Part shown: in pieces, positions 1-6,154 of the stretch
Position numbering within the stretch: the stretch's first letter is position 1
Layout: every line of letters begins with the position of its first letter
Assembly: GCA_023248915.1 (NCBI GenBank)
Contig: JAHFDQ010000365.1
Span: 1 to 6,528, forward strand
Direction of reading: 5' to 3'
Length of the DNA: 6,528 nt
Origin: Archangiaceae bacterium
GTDB taxonomy: Bacteria; Myxococcota; Myxococcia; Myxococcales; Myxococcaceae
Notes under the pieces: generated by a model
Told to the model about the DNA's origin: nothing
What the model saw: the letters and a program-made list of their open reading frames with translations, nothing else
The model's database searches: none
Translations under genes and position numbers: made by a program

Positions 1-813
1 CCCCGCCGAGTTGGTGTCGAGGTCGGCTCCGCACATCACCGCCCCGGTGGTCGGGTCGATTCCCGTCACCTTCGACGTTCCGCCGCAGGCGCCGAAGACT
101 CCGAAGTCCGCCGCGAGCGTCACGCTGCCCGTGGTGCCGCCGCCGGTGAGGCCGGCCCCGGCCGCGACGCCCGTGATGGTGCCCGAACCCATGCCCGCGT
201 GCGTGTGGTCGGACCGGGCGGCGGTGGTCGCCGCGCCGCTGCCGGCGAACGACACCTGCAGCGGTTGCGCGGGGGTTCCGTTCCCCGCCAGCCCGGGCCC
301 CGTGGCGACACTCTGGAGGAACCGGCCGTCGCACTGGGCCTTGGTGTAGTAGTTGCCGAGGGCCGAGCCCACCAGGTTGCCCGACGCGTCGATGATCAGG
401 TTGCCTCCGACCGACACCGACGTGACGTCGATGGGCGAGCCCGGGGCCAGATTCCCGGCCATGAAGGCGTAGGGGACGCTCGTCACCCGCTGCCGCGGGC
501 TGAGCGTCGAGCCGTCGACGGCGATCTCGAGCCACCGCTCGGTCCCGTCGAACAGCGTGGCGGGAAAGGCCGTCACGGAACCGAGGTAGAGCGCGTACTC
601 GCCGTCGGGGTTGAACGCGACCTGCTGGGTCTCGGTCCAGACCGCCGTGCCCCCGGTCGCCGCGGCGAAGAGGCCGAACGCCATCGGCTTGATGCCATTC
701 ACCGGCTTGCCGTCGGCCCCGAGCACCACCCCCTGGTGCGCGACCGTCTTCGGGACCTGGGCCGCCGCGGCGAGACCGCCGAGCGCTACGATGACCGCCA
801 TGGACCTTCGCAT
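1..813 (-). CDS. Secreted fibre-like protein, C-terminus outside the window (partial)
   Basis: An open reading frame runs from an ATG at base 813 off the left edge; 271 residues are visible without a stop. An upstream GAGGTGA (818-824) is well placed as ribosome binding site. Residues 1-18 look like a type I signal peptide ending in Ala-Ala-Ala before Gln19. Residues about 20-122 match a domain I know from many bacterial secreted proteins: a conserved start (VAHQGVVLGADGKPVNG here, NYQGRLTDxxGNPVxG typically), then AATGGTAVWTET, LFDGTERWLEI and LSPRQRVTSVPYAF. Residues about 155-271 are tail-fibre-like: YYTKAQCDGRF, two GxGLxGxGT units (172-180 and 219-227), a DHTHAG motif and a Cys pair at 243/261. 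Such proteins often end in further repeats or an S74 self-cleaving chaperone, which would lie outside the window. It sits 26 bp after a lipoprotein gene, probably in one operon. The exported location is well supported; the role (adhesion or surface fibre) is inferred. Confidence 0.85.
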   Translation of the reverse strand, partial: MRRSMAVIVALGGLAAAAQVPKTVAHQGVVLGADGKPVNGIKPMAFGLFAAATGGTAVWTETQQVAFNPDGEYALYLGSVTAFPATLFDGTERWLEIAVDGSTLSPRQRVTSVPYAFMAGNLAPGSPIDVTSVSVGGNLIIDASGNLVGSALGNYYTKAQCDGRFLQSVATGPGLAGNGTPAQPLQVSFAGSGAATTAARSDHTHAGMGSGTITGVAAGAGLTGGGTTGSVTLAADFGVFGACGGTSKVTGIDPTTGAVMCGADLDTNSAG

Positions 814-817
814 CGAT

Positions 818-824
818 TCACCTC
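818..824 (-). promoter_or_regulatory. Ribosome binding site of the fibre-like gene
   Basis: GAGGTGA on the minus strand lies 4 bases before the ATG at 813 (7 bases from the AGG core). It is a near-ideal Shine-Dalgarno sequence and fixes the start of a reading frame whose other end is outside the window. It falls in the 26-bp gap after the upstream lipoprotein gene, as expected for a second operon gene with its own initiation signal. Confidence 0.65.
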
Positions 825-839
825 GCATGCCGGCGCCAG

Positions 840-1556
840 TCAAGGGGCACCGGGAACGAATCCACCGCGCAGGACGTACGCGTTGCTCTTCAATTCGTTG
901 GCGTTCTGGTCGACGAACGACGCCGACACGTCGCCGGTCACCGTGACGGCCGTGTACTGCGCGCTGGCTTGAAGCAGGGCGCCCCGCGATGTCCCGCTCG
1001 AGCGCGCTTCGCGAACCAGGCCGGTCTCGGGCAGGGGCACCGAGTCGATTCGAACCGGCCGGTCCGCAAGGTCGAAGCAGCCCGAGGGATCGCAGCGCGT
1101 CTCGCACCCCGGCACCGCCGGGTCGAAATCGAAGTAGCCGGTGAGGCAGGGCGACCGCGTGCACACCCCGTGCACGCACAGCGGCGTGGCATTGGCCGCC
1201 TGGCAGACCTGGCCGCACGCGCCGCAGTTGCTCACGTCCCCTTCGAAGTCGGCCAGCGACCTGCCTCCGCAGTGCGGGTCGCCGCACCGGTCGCCCAGGC
1301 AGACTTCCCCGGCCGCGCACTGCCGGTCGGCGCAATTCCTGGGGAAGCAGAAGCCGTCCACGCACTCGTCCGACGCCTCGCAGGGACAAGGGGCTCGGCA
1401 CATGCCCAGCACGCAGGTCTGACCGGGGCCGCAGTCGGCGGTGGTGGCGCAAGGGCCGCCCGGTGCGGGGAAGCCGACGACGCGCCCGCCGCAGTTGCAG
1501 GACGCCAAGGCGCCGGCCAGCGGGAAGAGCAGCCACGTCGGTGTGGTGCGTCGCAT
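840..1556 (-). CDS. Cysteine-rich outer-surface lipoprotein
   Basis: 238 residues. The N-terminus is a lipoprotein signal: MRRTT, a hydrophobic stretch, and a lipobox Leu17-Ala18-Ser19-Cys20, so the mature protein should start at lipidated Cys20. Residues 22-30 (CGGRVVGFP) closely match the 810-residue lipoprotein in this window. Residues about 36-97 are packed with cysteines in short loops (CGPGQTC, CPCEASDEC, CAAGEVC). Residues 110-135 carry the NCGACGxxC...C.HGVC pattern seen in many secreted myxobacterial proteins, followed by CLTGYFDFDPAVPGCETRC. The last 75 residues lack Cys and look beta-rich, ending SNAYVLRGGFVPG; this resembles the YxLxGGFxPG ending of a family often found beside fibre-like proteins (from memory). 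An SD-like GGGGGAAGG (1563-1571) lies 6 bases before the ATG. The +2 residue is Asn, not the inner-membrane retention Asp, so outer-membrane sorting is plausible. Molecular function unknown. Confidence 0.85.
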   Translation of the reverse strand: MRRTTPTWLLFPLAGALASCNCGGRVVGFPAPGGPCATTADCGPGQTCVLGMCRAPCPCEASDECVDGFCFPRNCADRQCAAGEVCLGDRCGDPHCGGRSLADFEGDVSNCGACGQVCQAANATPLCVHGVCTRSPCLTGYFDFDPAVPGCETRCDPSGCFDLADRPVRIDSVPLPETGLVREARSSGTSRGALLQASAQYTAVTVTGDVSASFVDQNANELKSNAYVLRGGFVPGAP

Positions 1557-1653
1557 CTCGCGCCTTCCCCCTTATGCAACGGGCCAGTGAAGGGAGCGAA
1601 TACTAGGGGAGCGTCGCGGATTCGTCTATCTTCGACGGGGGGCCCTCCAGAGC
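1557..1653. promoter_or_regulatory. Divergent intergenic region
   Basis: This 97-bp gap separates the divergently read lipoprotein gene (minus) and TSP3-OmpA gene (plus), so it should hold both promoters. It includes AT-richer patches than its surroundings: GAATACTAG (about 1599-1607) and TCTATCTTC (about 1625-1633). I cannot find a convincing paired -35/-10 for either direction. The minus-strand gene has a purine-rich SD at 1563-1571. The plus-strand gene has no clear SD, only a G-run about 9-17 bases upstream of the ATG. No clear operator palindrome beyond the short GGGCCC at 1640-1645. Confidence 0.4.
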
Positions 1654-3144
1654 ATGCATCGACCGGGTGCGGTGGTTCTTCTTGCGGCGCTTGGGTCCGG
1701 CGTGGCGGCCGCCGAGAGCGGTGCAGTCAACCTTCACCTCGAGCCCTCGCTGGGGGTAATGCTCGGCCCGCCGCAGACCACGGTCGCGGGTTACGGAGTC
1801 GGCGAAGCGGTGGCCTTGAAGGCCGACGTCGCGGTCGCCGGGCCGCTGGCCCTCGAAGCCTTGGCGAGCTTCCACGACTTCCCCTCGTCCAAGCTGAGCA
1901 CGCCGGGGAGAATCGTCGCCGCAGGCGCGGGCGTGCGCGTCCGGTTGCTGGACGACGCCGCCGGGTACCAGCTGCATCTGGGGACGACCGCCGGTCATCG
2001 CGGCAACTGGTTCGGTAACCTGTGGCTAGACGGAGGCGCGCAGGTGGCGGTGACGGGCAGCCTGGCGCGCCTGGCGCTCGAGGTGGCGCTGGGTGCCGAG
2101 CTCTCGGTGCTCGACGGCTACCAGGTCGGGCCGTTCGTGAAGTACACGCAGGTCGTCGAGCCCAAGGTCGCCGGGGAGGTTCCCGGTGACGCGCGAATCG
2201 TCTCGGTGGGGCTGTCGGCATCGTTCGGGTTCCCGGACACTTCGGTCCACGTCACGGACCGCGATGGCGACGGCGTGCCCGACGGCGAGGACGCCTGCCC
2301 GGACGTCGCGGGTCCGCTGGCGGCCGACCCCAAGCAGAATGGCTGCCCTCCCGACACGGACGGCGACGGCATCGCCGACGCGCAGGACGCTTGCCCGAAC
2401 GTTCCGGGGCCCGCCTCAGAGGACCCGCGACAGAACGGCTGCCCCCGCGACTCGGACGGAGAGGGCGTCGCCGACGCGCAGGACGCGTGCCCGACCGTCC
2501 CTGGTGTCGCCACGAAGAACCCCGCCACCAACGGTTGCCCGCTCGACTCGGACGGCGACGGCATTCCCGACGACAAGGACGGGTGTCCGAAGCGGCCGGG
2601 GCCGGCGCGAGACGACCCGGCGCAAAACGGCTGCCCCATCGACTCGGACGGCGACGGCATCGCCGACGACCAGGACGCCTGCCCCGGCGAGGCGGGACCG
2701 CGCTCGGCCGACCCGAAGAAGAACGGCTGCCCGGACGCCTCGGTGAAGGCGTTCGTCACCCGGCAGCGAATCGTCATCACCGAGCGCGTGTACTTCGACT
2801 TCAACAAGCACACGGTTCTTCCGCGCTCGTACCCGGTGCTCAAGGCGGTAGCAGAGGTGCTCAAGCGCGTGCCGGCGATCTCGAGGCTGCGCATCGACGG
2901 CCACGCCGACGACGTGGGCAGCGACCAGGCCAACCAGAAGATCTCCGAGCGGCGCGCGCAGGCGGTGATGGCGTTCCTGGTGAAGGCCGGCGTCGATCCG
3001 AAGCGCCTCGATTCCCAGGGCTACGGCAAGACCAGGCCCCTGGTTCCGGGCGACACCGAGCAGGCGCGCGAGGTGAACCGGCGGGTCGAGTTCGTCATCG
3101 TCGACCCGGCAGGGTTCTTCCCGGTCGAAGACGCGCCGCCGTAG
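1654..3144 (+). CDS. OmpA-family outer-membrane protein with TSP3 calcium-binding repeats
   Basis: 496 residues. A signal peptide spans residues 1-20, with probable cleavage at Ala-Ala-Ala/Glu21. Residues 21-195 alternate hydrophobic and polar stretches rich in Gly and aromatic ends (GYQLHLGTTAGHRGNWFGNLWLD), consistent with a small beta-barrel; no specific family is recognised. Residues 201-360 hold five 32-residue TSP3-type repeats, each with D-x-D-G-D/E-G-x-x-D, a Cys-Pro after the acidic loop and a second Cys in NGCP. Residues about 378-484 form an OmpA C-terminal domain: VYFDFNK, GHADDVGSDQANQKISERRAQAV, GYGKTRP and NRRVEFVI. Asp419 and Arg434 are 15 residues apart, matching the pair that binds meso-diaminopimelate in OmpA proteins. 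Expected role: link between outer membrane and peptidoglycan, with a Ca2+-stiffened stalk. The ATG start is chosen because it gives a complete signal peptide, though no strong SD precedes it. The protein is intact and has no Cys outside the repeats. Confidence 0.93.
   Translation: MHRPGAVVLLAALGSGVAAAESGAVNLHLEPSLGVMLGPPQTTVAGYGVGEAVALKADVAVAGPLALEALASFHDFPSSKLSTPGRIVAAGAGVRVRLLDDAAGYQLHLGTTAGHRGNWFGNLWLDGGAQVAVTGSLARLALEVALGAELSVLDGYQVGPFVKYTQVVEPKVAGEVPGDARIVSVGLSASFGFPDTSVHVTDRDGDGVPDGEDACPDVAGPLAADPKQNGCPPDTDGDGIADAQDACPNVPGPASEDPRQNGCPRDSDGEGVADAQDACPTVPGVATKNPATNGCPLDSDGDGIPDDKDGCPKRPGPARDDPAQNGCPIDSDGDGIADDQDACPGEAGPRSADPKKNGCPDASVKAFVTRQRIVITERVYFDFNKHTVLPRSYPVLKAVAEVLKRVPAISRLRIDGHADDVGSDQANQKISERRAQAVMAFLVKAGVDPKRLDSQGYGKTRPLVPGDTEQAREVNRRVEFVIVDPAGFFPVEDAPP
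2254..2733 (+). repeat. Five in-frame 96-bp TSP3 repeats
   Basis: Five consecutive units of exactly 32 codons, with no length variation, encode residues 201-360 of the OmpA-family protein. Units end at Pro232, Pro264, Pro296, Pro328 and Pro360. Each has a calcium-loop core (consensus DSDGDGIxDxxDACP) and a linker ending NGCP, giving two Cys per unit. Unit 3 has Glu in place of an Asp in the core (DSDGEGVAD). The DNA is less conserved than the protein, though stretches such as GACTCGGACGGCGACGGCAT recur. In TSP3 domains these acidic loops bind Ca2+ and the Cys pairs form disulfides; both are inferred here. Confidence 0.9.
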
Positions 3145-3152
3145 GGACGTCT

Positions 3153-3170
3153 CGCGCCTACCTGGGCGCG
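3153..3170 (+). terminator. GC-rich stem-loop after the OmpA-family gene
   Basis: CGCGCC (3153-3158) and GGCGCG (3165-3170) form a perfect 6-bp stem around a TACCTG loop, starting 9 bases after the stop codon. No T-tract follows, so it is not a classical intrinsic terminator. It could aid termination or protect the mRNA 3' end. In such GC-rich DNA a 6-bp GC stem can also arise by chance. Confidence 0.3.
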
Positions 3171-3202
3171 GCCCGCCACTCGCTCGCACGCCAAGAGATC
3201 GG

Positions 3203-3208
3203 TATTAT
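3203..3208 (+). promoter_or_regulatory. Possible -10 element upstream of the 125-residue gene
   Basis: TATTAT is the AT-richest hexamer in this intergenic stretch and differs from TATAAT at one base. It lies 35 bp before the ATG at 3244, leaving room for a short leader containing the SD. No recognisable -35 hexamer sits 16-18 bp upstream (3180-3185 reads TCGCTC), so this is only a candidate. Confidence 0.25.
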
Positions 3209-3225
3209 CGGACGCAACTCTCCGG

Positions 3226-3232
3226 AAAGGAG
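3226..3232 (+). promoter_or_regulatory. Ribosome binding site of the 125-residue gene
   Basis: AAAGGAG is close to the ideal Shine-Dalgarno sequence. It ends 11 bases before the ATG at 3244, slightly longer than optimal but workable. It is the main evidence that this small frame is a translated gene and that the ATG at 3244 is its start. Confidence 0.6.
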
Positions 3233-3243
3233 CACGAACCTTC

Positions 3244-3621
3244 ATGCCAGTCACAGGAGTAGGTGGTGCCGGACCCCTGAGTCCGCAGTGCGACGCGGTG
3301 CCCGACAGCTGGGGCACAGCGAAGAATCTCCTCAGGAAGATCTCGGAAGGGTCAAACTCCGGGAAACTGGGTACCTACAACCTCTGGGTTGGCTCGACGC
3401 TGGAACCTCATCCGACCATGAATCGGGCTCAGCCGAACGAGCTCCTGGCGGCGGTAGCCCGCGGGCAAGCAGTATCCATCGAGCAAATCAAACAGAAGGG
3501 CACCTGGGGCCGCTCTGACGCGCTGGACCACGTGTTCAAGCAGCCGACTCAGCAACCGCCGACTTCGGAGATCAACGTCCGCGCTCTCGTCGAGGCCCTT
3601 CAGTTGAAGTTGGGGGAGTAG
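3244..3621 (+). CDS. Small hypothetical protein, 125 residues
   Basis: I do not recognise a family. There is no signal peptide, membrane segment or lipobox, so the product looks cytoplasmic, unlike the other products here. It has a Gly/Pro-rich N-terminus with a single Cys16, a central NLWVGSTLEPHPTMNRAQ stretch, a helical segment (ELLAAVARGQAVSIEQIKQK), a Pro/Gln linker (KQPTQQPPTSE) and a C-terminal amphipathic helix (INVRALVEALQLKLGE) that could mediate oligomerisation. Support for a real gene is the upstream AAAGGAG, a TATTAT candidate promoter, natural-looking protein composition, and the absence of any competing reading frame with better features. About 32 of its 125 codons end in A or T, clearly more than in the OmpA gene next door, suggesting weak codon selection or a different history. 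It is 99 bp downstream of that gene and ends 38 bp before the convergent large lipoprotein gene. Function unknown. Confidence 0.72.
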   Translation: MPVTGVGGAGPLSPQCDAVPDSWGTAKNLLRKISEGSNSGKLGTYNLWVGSTLEPHPTMNRAQPNELLAAVARGQAVSIEQIKQKGTWGRSDALDHVFKQPTQQPPTSEINVRALVEALQLKLGE

Positions 3622-3659
3622 CCAGTCAATACAACCTCCCCGTGTAGGCGGGCCGTGGG

Positions 3660-6092
3660 TTAGGGGCAGAGCTGTCCTGGACTCGCGGCGGTGCAGCCGC
3701 TCGGCAGGGTCGACGCCCAGCTGCCGCTCGAATCGCAGTATCCAGTGTGGGAACCGCTGCTGGGCGAGCAGATGTACGCACACGTTGAGTAATGCGAATT
3801 GCATCCGGGCCCGCCGTCCGAGGCCGACTTGTCCGCGGGCCACCATGCGTAGCCGCCGGTTCCGGACCCGCTCAAGTCGTACTTCGTGCAGTACTTCGAC
3901 ACAGGAGCGGAAAGCGGTCCTTGGTTGTAGATGATGCCGGTCACCCCGTATCCGTGCGCCGAGTCGCAGACGTCCTCGGTCTTCTGACAGGTGGCGGTCC
4001 ACTTGTTGATCGGATCGTACGCCGTGACACCGTTGCAATCAGCTTCCACTCCGCAGTCGCCGCAGGAAACGTCGTCGCAGGCGCCCGTTCCCGAATTCGT
4101 GTACAGCAAACACTGGTTGTTCTTCTTGCAGCGCAGGACAATTCCTGGCGGGTCGCACATACAACCAAACGCGGCAGTGCAGATGTCGGCGGGTCCTCCG
4201 CTGCACGCGGGTTGGCCGTTGCACGTGCAGGTGCCGCCGGGCGCAGGGCACTTGTTGGCGGGACAGCCGAAGCCGCCGCAGCCGGGTCCCGATGGCGGAC
4301 CGCAGCTCGAGTCGTCGCAGCAGGCACTGTTCGCAATACACGTGCCGGACACCCCGCAGAAGTATTTGCCGAATGGGCAGAGGCAGCTTCCACCCGTGCA
4401 GTTTCGCCCGCCCGTGCAGGCGGCGCCGCTGCCGCAGGTGCAATTGGGGTAGGTGCAGGTGTCCGTGGTGGGGCCACTGCAGTCCGAGTTTGTGCAGCAC
4501 CAGGACGCGCTCAAGCAGGCTCCAATCACACCACACCATCTGGAACCGGAAGCGCAGCAGTGGCCCCCCGAACAGCTCCAGCCCGACGCGCAGTCAGACG
4601 GGACCGCACAGCTGCTCGCGCAGGAGCTGCTCGTGCCGTCGCACAAATACGGGGCGCACGACGGGTTGCCGGCCGCGCCCGCGAGCGCCCGGCTGCAGAT
4701 GCCGAGCTTCCCGGCGACATCGCACGCATCGCACGCCGCGCCGCAGGCAGCGTTGCAGCAGTATCCGTCGGCGCAGATGCCGCTCACGCATTGGTTGGCG
4801 GTGGCGCAGGCGACTTCGTTGTCCCGCTTTACGACGCAGGTGGTGCCTTGGCAGAAATCACCGGCCATGCAGAGCGAGTCGTCGCTGCACGTGCCGGGGC
4901 AGGTCGCGGCAGCGCCACTGCAGACGAATGGGGCGCAGCTTGGCGCTCCAGGCGCCCCGGGCGTCAGCAGCGTGCAGGTGCCCTGATTGCCGGCCACGTT
5001 GCACGCGTCGCACGGGCCGGCGCAGGCGGTGTCGCAGCAGTAGCCGTCGATGCAGTTTCCGGTGGAGCAGTCGGTCGCCACCAGACAAGTCGCGCCGAGG
5101 GGCTTCTTGCCGCAGGAGTTGTTGACGCACGTGGCGGGCGCAGCGCAATCGGCGGGCACCGAGCAGCTCATCGGGCACGTGGCGTCGGTACCGTCGCACA
5201 GGTACGGAACGCAGCCGGGTGAACCGGCCGCACCCTTGGCGCGGAGGGTGCAAGTGCCTGGCGTGACGTCGCACGCGTCGCAGGGGCCTCCGCACGCCGA
5301 ATCGCAGCAGTTGCCGTCGGCGCAGAACCCGCTGGCGCAGGAGGCCGCCAGGGTGCAAGCGCCGCCGTTGGGCAGCTTGAGCATGCACTTGCTCGTGTTG
5401 CCGTCACAGTACGCAGTCGACGCGCACTGGGCATTCGAGGTGCACGAGCTGTTGCAGGTCGCGTTGCCGCTGCAGACGTAGGGTGAGCACGAGGGTGTTC
5501 CTGCCGCGCCTGCGGCGAGCGACTGACAGGTCCCGACACCACCCGTCAGGTTGCACACATCGCAAGCCCCCGCGCACGTGCTGCCGCAGCAGACGCCGTC
5601 GGAACAGAACCCGCTCAGGCAGTCCAACGCGCCCGTGCACGCCTGACCGTTGGGGCGCGAGCGCGTGCATTGCCCGGCCGAGCAGAGGGCGTCGCTCGGG
5701 CACTGCGCCGCGCCCGTGCATGAAGCGAAGCACGCCCCGTTGGCGTCGCAGACGTAGGTTCCGCAAGCGGGGTCGGGGTCGCCCGGCGGCGCGGCTTCGC
5801 ACTTGCCCGGCGTGGCGCCGTTGCAGCGCTGACAAGCGAGGTTGCAGGCGCTCTCACAGCACACGCCATCGACGCAGAGACTCGACGTGCAGGCGTCCTC
5901 CGCGGTGCAGGTGGCGCCGTTGGGCTGGGCCGCGACGCAAGAGACGCCCGCGTCGCAAGCTCCGCCGCCATCGCCTGCTCCTCCGGCGCCACCGTCAGGG
6001 GAAGGGAAACCGACGATGGGACCGCCGCATTCGCACCCGGCGGCAACGGTCACGCCTGCGACGGCAACGGCTGCGAGCAGTAGGCGTGGCAC
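3660..6092 (-). CDS. Large multi-module cysteine-rich lipoprotein
   Basis: 810 residues from the GTG at 6092. This start is preferred over an in-frame TTG at 6158 (832 residues) because it puts a compact hydrophobic signal (MPRLLLAAVAVAGVTVAAGC) first, with lipidated Cys20. Residues 20-28 (CECGGPIVGFP begins here) match the other lipoprotein, followed by a Gly/Ala/Asp linker to residue 56. Residues 57-513 are five tandem modules of about 90 residues (starting at 57, 147, 241, 331 and 424), each with 16 Cys in fixed spacing and cores such as SGFCADGNCC and CGGPCDAC. Residues 514-810 are also Cys-rich but different: a 19-residue C-x5-C-x5-CC-x4-C motif occurs twice, and the final part holds aromatic, Ser/Gly-rich stretches (GYAWWPADKSASDGG). 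Related Cys-rich modules occur in many secreted myxobacterial proteins, often under misleading names. Likely a rigid, disulfide-stabilised rod on the outer membrane or cell surface; ligand and role unknown. The SD at GTG (GGAG, only 2 bases away) is poorly spaced, so the exact start is the least certain point. Confidence 0.85.
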   Translation of the reverse strand: MPRLLLAAVAVAGVTVAAGCECGGPIVGFPSPDGGAGGAGDGGGACDAGVSCVAAQPNGATCTAEDACTSSLCVDGVCCESACNLACQRCNGATPGKCEAAPPGDPDPACGTYVCDANGACFASCTGAAQCPSDALCSAGQCTRSRPNGQACTGALDCLSGFCSDGVCCGSTCAGACDVCNLTGGVGTCQSLAAGAAGTPSCSPYVCSGNATCNSSCTSNAQCASTAYCDGNTSKCMLKLPNGGACTLAASCASGFCADGNCCDSACGGPCDACDVTPGTCTLRAKGAAGSPGCVPYLCDGTDATCPMSCSVPADCAAPATCVNNSCGKKPLGATCLVATDCSTGNCIDGYCCDTACAGPCDACNVAGNQGTCTLLTPGAPGAPSCAPFVCSGAAATCPGTCSDDSLCMAGDFCQGTTCVVKRDNEVACATANQCVSGICADGYCCNAACGAACDACDVAGKLGICSRALAGAAGNPSCAPYLCDGTSSSCASSCAVPSDCASGWSCSGGHCCASGSRWCGVIGACLSASWCCTNSDCSGPTTDTCTYPNCTCGSGAACTGGRNCTGGSCLCPFGKYFCGVSGTCIANSACCDDSSCGPPSGPGCGGFGCPANKCPAPGGTCTCNGQPACSGGPADICTAAFGCMCDPPGIVLRCKKNNQCLLYTNSGTGACDDVSCGDCGVEADCNGVTAYDPINKWTATCQKTEDVCDSAHGYGVTGIIYNQGPLSAPVSKYCTKYDLSGSGTGGYAWWPADKSASDGGPGCNSHYSTCAYICSPSSGSHTGYCDSSGSWASTLPSGCTAASPGQLCP
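4554..5924 (-). repeat. Five tandem 16-cysteine modules (about 270-282 bp each)
   Basis: Modules occupy 5655-5924, 5373-5654, 5103-5372, 4824-5102 and 4554-4823, in protein order. Each follows C-x5-C-x4-C-x4-CC-x3-C-x3-C-x2-C-x6-8-C-x11-12-C-x4-C-x5-6-C-x3-C-x5-C-x5-C-x4-6-C. All 16 Cys are present in every module; the fifth has one additional Cys immediately after the last. Modules usually open with Pro-Asn-Gly or a variant (the fifth opens Asp-Asn-Glu). An even Cys number allows each module to close on itself with eight disulfides. Confidence 0.9.
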
Positions 6093-6154
6093 GACTCCAT
6101 CATACCGCAGGCCTGCACGGCCGCTGGTGACATGCTCGAGCCTGCCGGGGGCGC

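Noticed and set aside
1..813. Prophage tail-fibre gene
   Set aside because: The repeats look tail-fibre-like, but there is a signal peptide, an NYQGRL-type domain and a lipoprotein neighbour, with no phage structural gene nearby. A host surface protein fits better.
199..972. Plus-strand frame (257 codons) opposite the fibre-like gene
   Set aside because: The minus-strand frame has a signal peptide, recognisable domains and a near-ideal SD; this one has none.
969..2018. Plus-strand frame (349 codons) crossing the lipoprotein gene, the divergent gap and the OmpA start
   Set aside because: It is antisense to a protein with a clear lipobox and Cys pattern, crosses the divergent intergenic region, and has Arg/Ala-rich shadow composition.
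2391..3518. Plus-strand frame (375 codons) overlapping the OmpA-family gene and the small gene
   Set aside because: It is Arg/Gly/Pro-rich low-complexity sequence in an alternative frame of a clearly coding region, a typical shadow.
3639..3652. CCCG-TGTAGG-CGGG stem in the convergent gap
   Set aside because: A 4-bp stem without a T-tract is too weak to call a bidirectional terminator in GC-rich DNA.
3792..5222. Long plus-strand reading frame (476 codons) opposite the large lipoprotein
   Set aside because: It is the antisense of the Cys-rich modules. Its Ala/Arg/Gly-heavy composition reflects GC-rich DNA with few stops, and it has no domain, signal or ribosome binding site.
6107..6116. GCAGGCCTGC perfect palindrome upstream of the large lipoprotein
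   Set aside because: A single 10-bp GC-rich palindrome without a second copy or a firm promoter is not enough to call an operator.
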